DNA of 5,725 nt from Dehalococcoidales bacterium (GTDB lineage Bacteria > Chloroflexota > Dehalococcoidia > Dehalococcoidales > UBA3254): positions 1 to 5,725 of the forward strand of contig JAQULX010000209.1 in NCBI GenBank assembly GCA_028718465.1, given 5' to 3'. Under the pieces are notes generated by a model. It ran no database searches. It saw only the letters and a list, made by a program, of their open reading frames with translations, and had not been told where the DNA came from. Of this stretch, positions 5,563 to 5,725 are shown one piece after another (positions within the stretch are counted from its first letter, which is position 1; every line of letters begins with the position of its first letter). The translations under genes and the position numbers were made by a program.

Positions 5563-5591
5563 TTGAACTTTAGTTGGCGATACCTTATGAT
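5563..5591 (+). promoter_or_regulatory. Candidate sigma-70-type promoter of the MFS gene
   Basis: TTGAAC (5563-5568), a 17-bp spacer and TATGAT (5586-5591; 5/6 match to TATAAT) lie just upstream of the MFS start codon. The start is only nine bases after the -10 box, so transcription from here would give a leaderless or nearly leaderless message. That fits the lack of a Shine-Dalgarno sequence but is unusual for this group. Confidence 0.4.
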
Positions 5592-5600
5592 TATTCGTAA

Positions 5601-5725
5601 ATGAAACAAATTTTTTACGGATATATCATCGTATCATTTATTTTTGTACTCCAGGTGGTTATGTTTGGTCCAAGAGTTTCCTTTGGTGTATTCATTAATC
5701 CTCTTATCTCTGAATTCAATTGGTC
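5601..5725 (+). CDS. MFS transporter (OFA/monocarboxylate-type), N-terminal 41 residues, cut by window edge
   Basis: From ATG 5601 the frame reads MKQIFYGYIIVSFIFVLQVV, then MFGPRVSFGVFINPLISEFNW, and is still open at the right edge. The 'FYGYxIV' start, the hydrophobic first helix and 'SFGVFxxPLxxEFxW' are typical of the oxalate/formate antiporter-like and monocarboxylate branches of the major facilitator superfamily, where TM1 is followed by a short periplasmic loop and TM2. Full proteins have about 400-430 residues and 12 TM helices in the cytoplasmic membrane. A TAA at 5598-5600 directly precedes the ATG in frame, so the start cannot lie further upstream. No Shine-Dalgarno sequence is visible. 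The neighbouring MmgE/PrpD remnant suggests, but does not prove, an organic-acid context. Confidence 0.75.
   Translation, partial: MKQIFYGYIIVSFIFVLQVVMFGPRVSFGVFINPLISEFNW

Noticed and set aside
1..5725. CRISPR array, tRNA/rRNA, riboswitch, complete insertion sequence or toxin-antitoxin pair
   Set aside because: No regularly spaced repeats, no tRNA-like cloverleaf or conserved RNA motif, no transposase or terminal inverted repeats, and no paired small genes were seen on either strand.

Overview
The window looks like a piece of an anaerobic, Clostridia-like (Bacillota) chromosome. The grounds are the gene families: an aldo/keto reductase with a two-cluster ferredoxin tail, a DUF3795 cysteine-rich protein, a large serine recombinase related to those of Firmicutes, a fumarate-reductase-like flavoprotein and an OFA-type MFS carrier. 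The organism call is an inference from family content only.

Layout, left to right. At 2-166 (+) is the C-terminal end of an FAD-dependent oxidoreductase. At 371-1525 (-) is an intact aldo/keto reductase with a C-terminal 2x[4Fe-4S] domain. At 1695-1919 (-) is the N-terminal part of a DUF3795 protein that breaks off before the second half of the domain. An AT-rich stretch without a recognisable gene (about 1962-2306) follows. At 2307-2897 (-) is the C-terminal third of a large serine recombinase, which abuts head to head an N-terminally truncated ZIP metal transporter at 2901-3572 (+). The ZIP frame also carries an in-frame TGA. At 3622-3684 (+) are a good ribosome binding site and the first ~21 codons of what looks like a cupin protein, running straight into the 3' end of an intact MATE efflux gene at 3694-5076 (-). 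At 5157-5321 (-) is the C-terminal end of an MmgE/PrpD protein. An unidentified open stretch at 5339-5530 (-) holds a 14-bp perfect palindrome. At 5601-5725 (+) begins an MFS transporter that runs off the window.

Only two genes are both complete inside the window and apparently functional: the aldo/keto reductase and the MATE pump. The two edge genes are cut by the window. The five in between (DUF3795, recombinase, ZIP, cupin, MmgE/PrpD) are gene ends joined to unrelated sequence. The dominant signal is therefore a decaying, rearranged region with several deletion or recombination joints, at least one next to a recombinase remnant. I see no convincing new multi-gene system, CRISPR array, tRNA or rRNA. 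The most useful observations are the precise recombinase/ZIP joint, the TGA inside the ZIP frame, the altered active site of the Fe-S aldo/keto reductase, and the cluster of remnants as a whole.
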